From Gemmatimonadota bacterium (GTDB lineage: Bacteria; Latescibacterota; UBA2968), in contig PAXL01000056.1 of the NCBI GenBank assembly GCA_002714465.1, positions 33,560 to 97,559 of the forward strand: 64,000 nt of DNA, given 5' to 3'. Both the position numbers and the translations under genes were made by a program. A model generated the notes under the pieces. It was given only the letters and a program-made list of their open reading frames with translations, had not been told where the DNA came from and ran no database searches. This document shows, piece by piece, positions 51,172 through 60,364 of this stretch. Positions within the stretch are counted from its first letter, which is position 1, and every line of letters starts with the position of its first letter.

Positions 51172-51701
51172 CAGCCGCCCACCTGAGTCCGGTCCACCAC
51201 GTCCTCTACGATCATCCTGATCGCGTCGTTCAGCCCGTCAGTCCGTGCAGTCTGCCGATCACGAATGGCGTCGAATATCCCGAAGCCTCTGAGGCGGTCC
51301 TCTTCCCAAAGCGTCCGTTTGTCCTCGCTGTCATAGCAGGACACACCGACCAGCACGGTTATCCGGAACTGCTCCGCGATCTCCTGATAGGTGAAAGGCT
51401 CTTCGCGCACCTCCAGAATCTCGCCGCGTAGCACCAGCCGAGCGCGATCCTCCTCCAGCACGCGGACGGCACCGTTCGTAACGAAGCCCTGGATTAGGCT
51501 ATCCGTAAGCGCCTGGTGCAGACCTGACTCGAGACTTCGGTTGTTGAACATCGGGACTGCCACCGAAGCGGCGCCGCCGCGACCGCTGGCCGAGGTCGAA
51601 TAGTGGGCACACGAGAGGAGGAGGAAAGCGCATAGCGCATAGCGCGCAGCGCGGAAAGAGGCCACTACGGACGTGAGTTGCGCTTCGCGCTCACGACGCA
51701 C
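51168..51701 (-). CDS. LptE-like outer-membrane lipoprotein
   Basis: 177 residues from GTG 51701, overlapping the upstream stop by 11 bases. Signal peptide with lipobox LLLSC (C31). Then VAVPMFNNRSLESGLHQALTDSL, GAVRVLEEDRARLVLRG and FRITVLVGVSCYD, the pattern of LptE/RlpB-type proteins that plug LptD and place lipopolysaccharide in the outer membrane. Coupled to the DUF1844 gene upstream and a small gene downstream. Confidence 0.8.
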   Translation of the reverse strand: MRREREAQLTSVVASFRAARYALCAFLLLSCAHYSTSASGRGGAASVAVPMFNNRSLESGLHQALTDSLIQGFVTNGAVRVLEEDRARLVLRGEILEVREEPFTYQEIAEQFRITVLVGVSCYDSEDKRTLWEEDRLRGFGIFDAIRDRQTARTDGLNDAIRMIVEDVVDRTQVGGW

Positions 51702-52083
51702 TGTCTTCGCCTTCCGTTGTCTCGCTTTCTGTCGTCTCTTCTGTGTCGGCAGGGGCTTTAGGTTCTGCGTTCTCTGCCGATTCGCTCGATTCCTCTGGTG
51801 AATCAGCCTTCTTCATTTCATCCACATAGTTCATGCGAAGGTCGAAAAGCGATTGCTGAAGAAGCTTCTCCTCGTTGTCGGTCAGGTTGCCCTTGGTTTT
51901 CGCTTCCAGCATGGACAGGAGGTCGATGAAGTTCTTCGCCTGTCCCAGATCGCGCTCGACTTTCTGCGTCATAGGATTCATAACCTTGCCGAGCTGCTGC
52001 ATCGCCATTCCCTGGAACATCATTACCAGCTGCATGAAAAGCAGTTCGGTCTGCTGTTCGTTCGACAGTGTTTCTTCTGCCAT
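51691..52083 (-). CDS. DUF1844 domain protein
   Basis: 130 residues; ACAGGAGGT before ATG 52083. The DUF1844 signature fills residues 15-90: FMQLVMMFQGMAMQQLGKVMN-type helix, then DLGQAKNFIDLLSMLEAKT and KGNLTDNEEKLLQQSLFDL. The rest is an acidic, Ser/Thr/Glu-rich tail. Cytoplasmic helical protein of unknown role. First of a three-gene overlapping set with lptE-like. Confidence 0.88.
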   Translation of the reverse strand: MAEETLSNEQQTELLFMQLVMMFQGMAMQQLGKVMNPMTQKVERDLGQAKNFIDLLSMLEAKTKGNLTDNEEKLLQQSLFDLRMNYVDEMKKADSPEESSESAENAEPKAPADTEETTESETTEGEDSAS

Positions 52084-52185
52084 TTTACCTCCTGTACATC
52101 GGTGCGCTTAAAGGACTTATATTTAGGTAATTCGCGGCCCGTCCGCCGTCCTGCATGGTCACCTACGCTCACCGCCGGCCTACTG

Positions 52186-54270
52186 ATGGTCTCGAACACC
52201 TACCGTACGGCAAAAGTATACCTCACCAAAATCGGTGTCAAGACGACGACCCTTATCGGGCTCCTCTCAGGCGTGCTTGTCGCTGAGGAAGTCACAATTT
52301 ACCGTGATGGATGGGGTGTACCACATATCCACGGCGACACGGATCGGGCAGTTGCATACGGTTATGGCTACGCCCAGACCCAGGATCGCCTCGACGCTGT
52401 CTTGCGCAACTACGCCCAGGCGTCTGGTCGGCTCGCGTTGATCGACGGGCCAGACGCCGTCACGAGCGACTTTCAACAGCGGCTTTGGCGACACGCCGAG
52501 ATCGCGCAGAAGACATACGCGCAGACACCGGAAGACACGCGTCAATGGGTTGCGGCCTTCACGGCCGGTGTACGGGCCGCACTAACAGAAATCAGGAGAG
52601 ATCCTTTACAAATCGGCGAAACAGACGCCCTTACACTCGCACGCTTTCTATTCTGGCGTGCGGCAGTCGATCAGCTGGACGCGGAATACAGACAATCGGG
52701 TTCTCCGCGCAGGGATAACGGCATTCTCTGGGCTGTCGGCCCCGAAAGATCGATCGATGATGCGGCTGTTCTGGTCGCCGATCCAACCGAGTCCTGGGCA
52801 CCCGGACGTCGCTGGTATGAGGCACACCTGCACGGGGACACTCTCCACGCCTGGGGATTCACATACCCCGGACTGCCTTTCCCTGTGTACGGTCACAACC
52901 GCCGGGCAGGCTGGGGATGGATCGGCGGAGGCGCCGACGTGGGGGACGTCTACAAGCTTCGTTTCCTAAAAGATGGCTCGAACCAGTATCTTTGGGCCGG
53001 AACGACACGCGCAGCGACGACGGACACATTCCATATTGGCGTCAAGGGCGCGAAGACCCATATCCTGACCGGTCAGCGGTCTCACCTTGGTCCCCTTATC
53101 CACAGGACAGGGCGGCTGGGCTACTCCTACCGTATCCTCGACCAGACCGAACAGGGTCCGCTCGCGCAACTGCACGCGATGCTCGGCGCCAAGAGCTTCC
53201 GTTCGTTCTATGACGCGATCAAGCCTTCGCAAATCGGATCGAGTACTCTCCTGTTCGGAGACACGACCGGCACACTCTTCTACATACGGTCAGGTCAGAT
53301 ACCGATCCGAACGGAGTTCGTCAACTGGGACCGTCCGATCTTCGATCAAAACGCGGACTGGCTAGGTCGTCACATCCAGGAAGACCTGATTCAGCTCGTC
53401 GACCCGCACGCAGGATGGGTTGCCGACGCAGGAACACCCCCTGATCTCGTCTCTCCATATTCACCACTAATTCCCGACCGTCATCCCGGCTACCTCTACT
53501 ACGATAATCCCGGGCGTCAGAGCATTTTGTCCCGTCGTTTGCATCGGCTAATCCGTTCGAACAGCCGTCTTACTGTCAACGAGACTTTCAAGATCGTCTT
53601 GGATTCGTATGTAATCGGGAGTGAAGCGTGGATTCGAGCCCTGAGACTCGCCGATTCCACGTTGAATGCAGGTTGGACCGATCAGGAGAAAACAGCGTTC
53701 GACATTCTCATGTCTTGGGATGGGCGAGCCGAGCCCGATCGCTACGGACCGGCGCTCTATGCGGCTTGGCGTGCGGCTTGCGGCGAATCCGATATTGACA
53801 CACGCAACATCGAAACCTTCAGTGATCTCCTGCCTGAAACGCGTAAAGCGCTGGTCCGGGCGCTCAGAAAGGCGGTCAAATCTCACGTAGAACGCTACGG
53901 CCACCTGCATGTGCGTTGGAAGGAGATCCACAGGACGAGGCGGGGTGGTCAGTCGTGGGGCCAGCCCGGCATCGCCTCCCCCGCAGCAAAGAGCATCCGC
54001 CGAATCTGGGCCAGAACCGACAGGGTCGTCCACTATGCGACCGGAGGCCAATCCGCTCCGACGGTCATCGTCTTCGACCCGAAGGGAATCCGATCTTTTT
54101 CAGCCGTGCCCTACGGTCAGTCCGACGTGGCCAACTCTCCGCACAGCTGGGATCAGGCCGACGTCCTGTTCACCCAGAATCGCCTCAAACCCACCCGCTT
54201 CGACTCTCCCCCGGATGACCTAAAAAAGAAAGAGGTCCTCCGGCTACCGGAAGAGCTCTTAAAGAACTGA
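52186..54270 (+). CDS. Penicillin acylase-like (Ntn hydrolase) family protein
   Basis: 694 residues from ATG 52186; no ribosome site seen, and a hydrophobic segment TTLIGLLSGVLVA at 20-33 serves as signal peptide. The family's opening, VTIYRDGWGVPHI then GYGYAQTQDRL, is clear, as is VYGHNRRAGWGWI downstream. The residue that should be the N-terminal nucleophile Ser (GSNxW before the acidic loop) is Gly: residues 177-189 read DNGILWAVGPERS. So the autoprocessing and acylase activity are doubtful. C-terminal part has HYATGGQSAP-type conserved segment. Possibly secreted. Confidence 0.82.
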   Translation: MVSNTYRTAKVYLTKIGVKTTTLIGLLSGVLVAEEVTIYRDGWGVPHIHGDTDRAVAYGYGYAQTQDRLDAVLRNYAQASGRLALIDGPDAVTSDFQQRLWRHAEIAQKTYAQTPEDTRQWVAAFTAGVRAALTEIRRDPLQIGETDALTLARFLFWRAAVDQLDAEYRQSGSPRRDNGILWAVGPERSIDDAAVLVADPTESWAPGRRWYEAHLHGDTLHAWGFTYPGLPFPVYGHNRRAGWGWIGGGADVGDVYKLRFLKDGSNQYLWAGTTRAATTDTFHIGVKGAKTHILTGQRSHLGPLIHRTGRLGYSYRILDQTEQGPLAQLHAMLGAKSFRSFYDAIKPSQIGSSTLLFGDTTGTLFYIRSGQIPIRTEFVNWDRPIFDQNADWLGRHIQEDLIQLVDPHAGWVADAGTPPDLVSPYSPLIPDRHPGYLYYDNPGRQSILSRRLHRLIRSNSRLTVNETFKIVLDSYVIGSEAWIRALRLADSTLNAGWTDQEKTAFDILMSWDGRAEPDRYGPALYAAWRAACGESDIDTRNIETFSDLLPETRKALVRALRKAVKSHVERYGHLHVRWKEIHRTRRGGQSWGQPGIASPAAKSIRRIWARTDRVVHYATGGQSAPTVIVFDPKGIRSFSAVPYGQSDVANSPHSWDQADVLFTQNRLKPTRFDSPPDDLKKKEVLRLPEELLKN

Positions 54271-54403
54271 ATGTTCTCGTGCTTAGGACTATCTTTGCAT
54301 GACCTCAGGGTGACACCGCAGGCTCCTATCTGAAGCCCCCTTCCGACGCTCCACCAGCTTCACCCTCTGCATCCTCCGCGGTTCATCGCCTTTGACCCTC
54401 GCC

Positions 54404-55750
54404 TCAGAACGTCTGAGCCCGCCACATCGGGTTGTTCAGCTCTCCCGGATACGTCGAGTGAACCAGCTCATAGTGACCCAGCGCGTTTCGGTCTTGGAAC
54501 ACGAATTCATACCTCCCGTAATACCAGATCTCGAAAGGCTTTGTCCCAGTTCCTGATACATCACGCTCGATATCATCAGGTGGACCATACTGGACATAGA
54601 CCCGGCCCATTGGGGTGTCGGACCCGAGCTGGCCTGCCCGTCCAGAGAAGTAATCATCGCAATGCCGCATCCGGCGAATGTGTTCTATGAGACGCTCGTT
54701 GATATCCGTTCCCGGAGTAGGGTCGACCTTCTTCCAGAATTGTCTGAGGAAACGCATCTGGCCCTGATCGTCACCGGTAAGCTTCTCGTAGACCTTCAGA
54801 TCCTCTTTACTGGCCAGAGTTGATATTGATCGGTAGTAACGCAACTGACGCAGTTGATCCTCCGAAAGCTCTTCTTCCCCAGGCGATGACTGGCCGGATG
54901 CGAGCAAGACCGACCGGCGCTGACGAACGTGTTGTCGGCTCCCCGTGTCGAACGCTTCGATCTCCAGGAAGTAGCGACCGGGATCGAGTCCTTCAGTTTC
55001 CGCTGTGATGGTCTTGACTGCACTGACTCCCGGCTTCTGAATCCTGCTCGCAGGGAAAGACTTTACCTTCACGCCTCCGCTGTCTGTCAGACTGTAGCCC
55101 AGCACAAACGTTTTGGACCTTTCGTCTTCGCCCTTCGACAGGTTGTAAAGCTCCACATACGCACTTAGAGGTTGCCCGAGGAGGTGTCGGCGGGTCGTAT
55201 TCGGCACGACGTCCAACCCGGACTTCGTGAACTTAGATTCCTTGTCAGCCTTACTCAAGCTTGAGGCGAGAATCAGATCGCTGGCTGCAAATCGATCGCT
55301 CCCAAGGTCCGGGATCTCGACAGGGAGCCGCAACGCTCCAGACCTGTCACCGAACATATCCTCTACAGAAATCAGCGCGTCGTATCGACCCGGTGCGACT
55401 TGGATACCCGTCACATCGCGATACGGGACACCACCCTCTTCCAGCTTGGACAAATCCGCGACGGACAGGCGTCTTGTCCACGAACTCTCCCCAACCGTCG
55501 TGCCCATTGAATCGGTCAACTCGACCGAGAGATCCATCTCGCTAACGAACTGCCCGCCTTCAGGCACATACTGGAGCTGAGATGCTTCCAAAAGCACGTA
55601 GAACTCGACTAGTGTCGTGACGCCCGATCCCTTGAAAGCTGCCTGATCGACAAAGAAACGAAGGTCTCCTCCGCTCTTTCCGGGCCACTCGTCTGCGTGT
55701 GCGGCCCCCAGAAGACAGAATACGGCGACCATCTCCATCCACCTGATCAT
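54404..55750 (-). CDS. GWxTD-domain secreted protein
   Basis: 448 residues. Signal peptide 1-19 (MVAVFCLLGAAHA). Beta-sandwich-like segments at 25-280. The C-terminal third carries the GWxTD domain: FLRQFWKKVDPTPGTDINE, then GRVYVQYGPPDDIERDVSG and EIWYYGRYEFVFQDRN. GWxTD proteins occur in FCB-type bacteria and are secreted; function unknown. Here the GWxTD tetrad itself is GSDT. Confidence 0.82.
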   Translation of the reverse strand: MIRWMEMVAVFCLLGAAHADEWPGKSGGDLRFFVDQAAFKGSGVTTLVEFYVLLEASQLQYVPEGGQFVSEMDLSVELTDSMGTTVGESSWTRRLSVADLSKLEEGGVPYRDVTGIQVAPGRYDALISVEDMFGDRSGALRLPVEIPDLGSDRFAASDLILASSLSKADKESKFTKSGLDVVPNTTRRHLLGQPLSAYVELYNLSKGEDERSKTFVLGYSLTDSGGVKVKSFPASRIQKPGVSAVKTITAETEGLDPGRYFLEIEAFDTGSRQHVRQRRSVLLASGQSSPGEEELSEDQLRQLRYYRSISTLASKEDLKVYEKLTGDDQGQMRFLRQFWKKVDPTPGTDINERLIEHIRRMRHCDDYFSGRAGQLGSDTPMGRVYVQYGPPDDIERDVSGTGTKPFEIWYYGRYEFVFQDRNALGHYELVHSTYPGELNNPMWRAQTF

Positions 55751-55823
55751 CTTTCCCTCCGCTAATTCTCTAGCTTTATAAATCGCACAAAAGTATCTCC
55801 GACAGGCCGGGTCGGTCCAACGG

Positions 55824-56432
55824 CTACGCCATTACTGAGTCTAGACGACCAAGCACCTCAGAAGAGTCCACATATCCTTTCGTTAGCCAAGTCAGTTCGT
55901 CCGCAAGGGAACGTGCAATCAGACTCGGAAACTGGTTGGCGTTGATCGACCGCCGAATGTTGAAACCATCCAGCAATGCCCCCTCGACTGATTCCGACGC
56001 GATATCCGACGCGAAGCACTCCCTGTTCAGCCCGATCTCTCCGGCAATTTTCACAAGAGTTGACGCATCGGATGGGTTGCGGGCTTCCTGGTAGTATGCC
56101 CGCTGGATGGCTTCGAACATCGCCCGAGTCCGACCCTGCAGACCGGCCGCGATCACTGCCCTGCAAGCCGGATACGTAGACCGGCGCGGCTCGCACGCCT
56201 CCCAAAAGTCCCAATTGAAGTTCGCACCAGTTGTCTCGGTCACGAGATTCCATTGTCCTTGAATATAGTGCCGGGTCTCCTCGGACATTGGCTCATCTGA
56301 ATCTCTGGCAAGTCCCCCCATGACATACTGGACCGGTATATCCCCGGCAACGTTTAGAACCTTTTCGAGAACGGGTTGAAAACCCCAGCACCACGAGCAC
56401 ATCGGGTCGGCTACGTAGATCAGTTCGGTCAT
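55824..56432 (-). CDS. DsbA/FrnE-like thioredoxin-fold protein
   Basis: 202 residues. The redox motif is C12-S-W-C15 in ADPMCSWCWGFQP. The helical insertion with TYPACRAVIAAGLQG and the C-terminal strand LDGFNIRRSINANQFPSL are typical of the cytoplasmic DsbA-like FrnE branch. No signal peptide, so not a periplasmic oxidase. Substrate unknown. Confidence 0.9.
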   Translation of the reverse strand: MTELIYVADPMCSWCWGFQPVLEKVLNVAGDIPVQYVMGGLARDSDEPMSEETRHYIQGQWNLVTETTGANFNWDFWEACEPRRSTYPACRAVIAAGLQGRTRAMFEAIQRAYYQEARNPSDASTLVKIAGEIGLNRECFASDIASESVEGALLDGFNIRRSINANQFPSLIARSLADELTWLTKGYVDSSEVLGRLDSVMA

Positions 56433-56641
56433 ACGAGCAAGCTACGCGGAAGCCCACTGGACTACAACCGATATCCTGACTCGCATTTATAAATGACAGT
56501 CGTCAAAGAGAAGTTTGATGCCTTCAACAGAAGGGTTCAGGAAGAACCAGAGTTCAGGGCCAAGATGGCCTAAACCAGTTTGGTGCTAGGAACCTGTCTA
56601 GACACTCTCTGCATCACTAGGCGCCACGTTTTCACAAAGCA

Positions 56642-56672
56642 GAAAAGCCAGCCGACTTAATGCCGGATGGCT
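56642..56672 (-). terminator. Intrinsic terminator of fliG
   Basis: AGCCAGCCG (56646-56654) pairs with CGGATGGCT (56664-56672) with one mismatch, minus strand continuing TTTTCTG. About 135 bp after the fliG stop. The stretch between, 56673-56806, is an open frame without a good start; no gene called. Confidence 0.7.
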
Positions 56673-56806
56673 TGGGGTGACTCAATTCCCTTTATAGTGC
56701 GCACTCTCGAGGAAGTAGCTCGACTCTCCACAACTTCCCACACCCTCCCCTCGGCGTCCGCCTCGTCCTGCCGTAGCTTTGGTGAAGACGACCGTGGTTG
56801 GTTCGT

Positions 56807-57832
56807 CTACACGAACTGTTCGTGCACATCGCCTCGCACGATCGTGATTTGTCCGGCCTCTTCGAGCCGTCTGACGGTCTGGACGACGCGGAGCTGGACC
56901 TCTTCCACATCGCTGAGTCGGATCGGACCGGAGAAATCCATCTCCTCCCGCATCATCTCACCCACACGTTCAGAGACATTCGAGAAGATCTTTTTCTGCA
57001 TTTCAGGTCCCGACGCACGCAGTGCCACGGCCAGATCTTTGGCGTCAACCTCACGAAGGATCAACTGAACCTCCCGGTCGGTCAGGATCGCGATATCGTC
57101 GAAGGTGAACATCTGGTTGCGTACACCCTCGGCCAGTTCGGGATCCGCAGCGTCGAGCCTTTCAAGCACGGCTTTCTCCGTCGATCGGCCTGTGCGGTTC
57201 AAAATCTCGGCTACGGCCTTCGGACCTCCGATCTCTGTCACCTGCCCGGACAAAATCGTCTCGAGTTCGCTGGCCAGACTGGCTTCGAGCTCGCGCAGCA
57301 CGTGAGGTGAAATGTTGTCCATCGCCGCGATGCGCACGGCCACGTCGGACTGCTGCTCCTCGCTCAGTCCATTCAGCACGTCGGCCGCCTGATGCGAATC
57401 CAGCTGTGACAAGATCAGGGCGATCGTCTGAGGATGCTCTTTGCAGATAAGCGGAATAATTTGATTGGGGTCGACGTTCTTAAGCATGTAGAACCCACTC
57501 GCCTGTGTCGAATTGACGCGATCGAGAAGCTGTCCTGCCCGACGCGGACCAATCGCTCGTTCCAGGGCACCTCTTGCGAAGTCTATCCCGCCTTGGGAGG
57601 CATAATTGCCCGCCAGCAGGACCTGCTCGAACTCCTCGAGGACGTGGTCTTCCTGCTCCGCCGTGACAACCTCAAGCTCGCTGATCGACTGAGCAATCTC
57701 CTCGATCTCGTAGTCGTTCATATACTTCATCACTTCGGCCGTCGTCTCCTGGCCGAGGGCGATCATAAGGATCGCAACCCTGGCCCGAGCACTCAACTCC
57801 TCGGTGATATCCTCTTCGGGCTCTTCGCTCAC
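56807..57832 (-). CDS. fliG: Flagellar motor switch protein FliG
   Basis: About 341 residues from GTG 57832, selected because AGGAG stands seven bases upstream; the frame's first ATG (57856) has none. Three-domain FliG: LSARARVAILMIALGQETT at the N-terminus, the middle domain with LICKEHPQTIALILSQLD, and the C-terminal motor domain with FDDIAILTDREVQLILREVD then LAVALRASGPEMQ and the charged helix for torque. It forms the rotor ring facing the stator. Alone here, apart from the late flagellar cluster, with its own sigma-54 element and terminator. Confidence 0.96.
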   Translation of the reverse strand: MSEEPEEDITEELSARARVAILMIALGQETTAEVMKYMNDYEIEEIAQSISELEVVTAEQEDHVLEEFEQVLLAGNYASQGGIDFARGALERAIGPRRAGQLLDRVNSTQASGFYMLKNVDPNQIIPLICKEHPQTIALILSQLDSHQAADVLNGLSEEQQSDVAVRIAAMDNISPHVLRELEASLASELETILSGQVTEIGGPKAVAEILNRTGRSTEKAVLERLDAADPELAEGVRNQMFTFDDIAILTDREVQLILREVDAKDLAVALRASGPEMQKKIFSNVSERVGEMMREEMDFSGPIRLSDVEEVQLRVVQTVRRLEEAGQITIVRGDVHEQFV

Positions 57833-57904
57833 GGTGCGGCTCCTAGATAATGACATCGGGGTTATCGGAATCTTCGCAATATGGTCTAGATCTTAGTAAT
57901 TATT

Positions 57905-57920
57905 AGCAATCGCTATGCCC
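57905..57920 (-). promoter_or_regulatory. Sigma-54 type promoter of fliG
   Basis: Minus strand GGGCATAGCGATTGCT: GG and GC at the -24/-12 spacing, matching the flagellin element (TGGCATAGGCGTTGCT) at 12 of 16 positions. About 73 bp before the GTG start. Confidence 0.7.
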
Positions 57921-58152
57921 GTATCTGGAGGTCGACACTTAGCACCTCAAATGAAGCATAAAACGCTATTTTTATTTGGTTTACTTGCTGACAAGACGTG
58001 TCAATGGGGTGCTGATCCTGCTTTCCCGGCGGACAGGATTTCCGATCGGTGCGACATCCTTGCTCGGTTTCAGTTTTCGTCGTCGATCACCCACCCCTAT
58101 CTTTTGGGCCAAATCTGCTTAAACGTTGTCAACCTCAAGAAGAGGTGTATGT

Positions 58153-58512
58153 ATGCCGTTTATCAACTGGGATGAGGTTCCTGTCAACGAGGTCGCACCT
58201 GGCGTACGAATCCGGACGCCCTGTGGTGAGAAGATCATGCTTTCACTGCTCGAGATGGACGAGGACGCGATCGTGAACCGTCATCACCATCCGCACGAGC
58301 AGTCCGGCTTCCAGCTAGATGGACAGATGGAGCTCACCATAGGTGACGAGACACGCATCTGCAAACCTGGAGATGCCTTCATAATCCCTCCGAATACGCC
58401 CCACCGAGCAGTGGCCGTGAACGGACCGAGCCGCTCCCTTGACATCTTCAGCCCGATCCGAGAAGACTACGTCGAGCTTGCGAACCGATATATCCCTGAT
58501 AAGGAGTACTGA
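58153..58512 (+). CDS. Cupin-domain protein
   Basis: 119 residues from ATG 58153 (AGAGGT upstream). One cupin barrel with motif 1 HHHPHEQSGFQLDGQ (His and Glu metal ligands) and motif 2 around PPNTPHRAV. Close in type to bacterial single-cupin proteins linked to sugar or keto-acid metabolism. Divergent from fliG. Confidence 0.88.
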   Translation: MPFINWDEVPVNEVAPGVRIRTPCGEKIMLSLLEMDEDAIVNRHHHPHEQSGFQLDGQMELTIGDETRICKPGDAFIIPPNTPHRAVAVNGPSRSLDIFSPIREDYVELANRYIPDKEY

Positions 58513-58679
58513 CTCCCAATCGGCTCTGGCGCTCTGAGCTCTTGCGCTTTTCAATGACAACATCAAGGCTGCTGATTATCACAGCCGTCATGATCGTCCT
58601 TGCGCTTGACAGATCGACAGGCCGATCGATGGATGGCTAGCGAATCTTGCTGCGCTCTGCACTACCAAACCCTTCGGAT

Positions 58680-58840
58680 AGAAGGGGATCTGATCCAGAA
58701 TCATCGCAGAGGCCGCAAGCTTTGCGCGTAAACTCGGTCACACACACTTGGGACTCTCGGTTGATCCGGACGCAAATAAGCGTGCGTTCGAGCTGAATCT
58801 GAGGAGAGACTTCCGGGATATCGAGGGGGGGGCGAAATAG
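58680..58840 (+). pseudogene. GNAT acetyltransferase remnant
   Basis: In the gap 58513-58920 the frame ending in TAG at 58838 reads IIAEAASFARKLGHTHLGL and VDPDANKRAFELNLRRDF, the end of a GNAT protein (helix, strand, N-x-x-A-x-x-L, x-GF). No start, acetyl-CoA loop or front half remains. The rest of the gap shows no gene. Confidence 0.5.
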
Positions 58841-58920
58841 GACACCAGCGGGTTCTATTTGGGCTAAAGCGGGACCAGTATTCCCTACACTGAGTTCAGA
58901 ATTTGCGTGGCCAACGAGAG

Positions 58921-60174
58921 TTAGAACACGAAGGGTGGCAGGTGATCGTCGCCGTGGAGCTGGCTTTCTCGCCGGATCTCTGTTCCCCGATTTCTGAGCT
59001 CGTCCACGCTTTGCACACCTACGAGGCGCATCGCCCGATCCAGATCTTCTTGGATGATTTCAAACGCTCTCCGCAGACCCGTCGGCCCGCCGGCGCCGAT
59101 ACCGGCTGCCGTCACACGACCGATTCCGACGGCCTTGAGCCCGTAGGAAAGTGCAATCAGAATGTCCGTGCCATTTCGGATCCCACCGTCCATCATGAAG
59201 TCCAGCTGCGTGTCCCCAACCAGCGGCATCTCCTGCGCGACCATATGGATGACGGGCGGTACACGATCCTGCTGGCGACCACCGTGGTTTGACCAGATCA
59301 CACCGGACGCACCCATCTCCTCCGCCATCCGGGCATCGTAGGCACAATGCACACCCTTCACGATCAGCGGTCTGCTTCCCCAAGCCTCCTTGATCCACTT
59401 CAGATCGTCCCATGTCACGGCTGATGCAGCCAGCTGTGTTCCGATATCGGTGTAGGGCATCGGCTTGCCCTCATCGTCGATGATGTTCACGAACTCCATC
59501 AGTCCGCCATCTCGGTAGTAATCCAACAGCCAGGGTAAACGTCCGAGCATCTGCGGAGCCAGCGCCAGCTTCCTGAAGGCTTTTGCGATCGCTGCACCAA
59601 AGCTCAATCCACGGTAGGGACCCATCGACTGCATCGGCTTCATCTTGGCATGGAGGATTCGCAACCCCGAGACACCAGTGTCCATTGTCAACACGAGCGC
59701 GGTAAATCCGGCGTTCTTCGCACGTTCGATCCCCCGCAACGCCGTGTCACGACCGCCGCAAAGGTAGAGCTGGAACCAACAGCTGCCCTTCGACGCGACC
59801 GCCACATCCTCAAGCGGCGTACCCGACAGAGTTGACTGGGCCATCACAGTCCCGAACTCTCCCGCCACTTGTGAGGCGACGGCATCCCCCATCGGATAGA
59901 GCGTTCGCAGGCTCCCGACAGGTGTGATGAACCAGGGAATTGCCAGATCGTGGCCGACCACCGACGTAGTTGTGTCGATCGAATCGAACTTCAACGCCCC
60001 ATATGCGGTGGTCACAGACTGCTGGAAGGCTCGGACGTTTCCCCGCAATGTTGTCTCGGAGTCGGCTCCCCCGCGGAAGTATTCCGATACGATCGGCGGG
60101 ACTCGCCGCCGCATCATCTTCCACAGATCAGCCGTTGTCATGGCATCGGCGATGTCTCGGTCTAGTTTGCTCAT
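58921..60174 (-). CDS. FMN-dependent alpha-hydroxy-acid dehydrogenase/oxidase
   Basis: 417 residues. TIM barrel with the family signature SNHGGRQ (H297 is the catalytic base), K273 in LIVKGVHCAYD, and the FMN loop LDFMMDGGIRNGTDI. It oxidises a 2-hydroxy acid such as lactate, glycolate or mandelate to the keto acid. An extra helical insertion at about 175-225 is like lactate 2-monooxygenase-type members. ATG 60174. Neighbour cupin genes may act on the same kind of acid. Confidence 0.92.
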   Translation of the reverse strand: MSKLDRDIADAMTTADLWKMMRRRVPPIVSEYFRGGADSETTLRGNVRAFQQSVTTAYGALKFDSIDTTTSVVGHDLAIPWFITPVGSLRTLYPMGDAVASQVAGEFGTVMAQSTLSGTPLEDVAVASKGSCWFQLYLCGGRDTALRGIERAKNAGFTALVLTMDTGVSGLRILHAKMKPMQSMGPYRGLSFGAAIAKAFRKLALAPQMLGRLPWLLDYYRDGGLMEFVNIIDDEGKPMPYTDIGTQLAASAVTWDDLKWIKEAWGSRPLIVKGVHCAYDARMAEEMGASGVIWSNHGGRQQDRVPPVIHMVAQEMPLVGDTQLDFMMDGGIRNGTDILIALSYGLKAVGIGRVTAAGIGAGGPTGLRRAFEIIQEDLDRAMRLVGVQSVDELRNRGTEIRRESQLHGDDHLPPFVF

Positions 60175-60364
60175 ATTCGATCTAATTCGGTTTGTGTGGA
60201 CACCTTTTGATAGCGGTTATGAAGAACGGCGATATGCCCTTTTCAGGCAAGGAAATTGCCGTGATCGGCGCCTCCCGACGCCTGTCAACCTTGACTTGGA
60301 AAGTCCCCTCGTCTATTTTCCTCTCAACGGCAAAGACGGAGAAAAGTAGGCCGCGCCCACGCGC

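Noticed and set aside
56673..56806. Open frame continuing after the fliG stop
   Set aside because: FliG is full length at its TAG; the following 48 codons have only a weak GTG start. Read-through is possible but unsupported.
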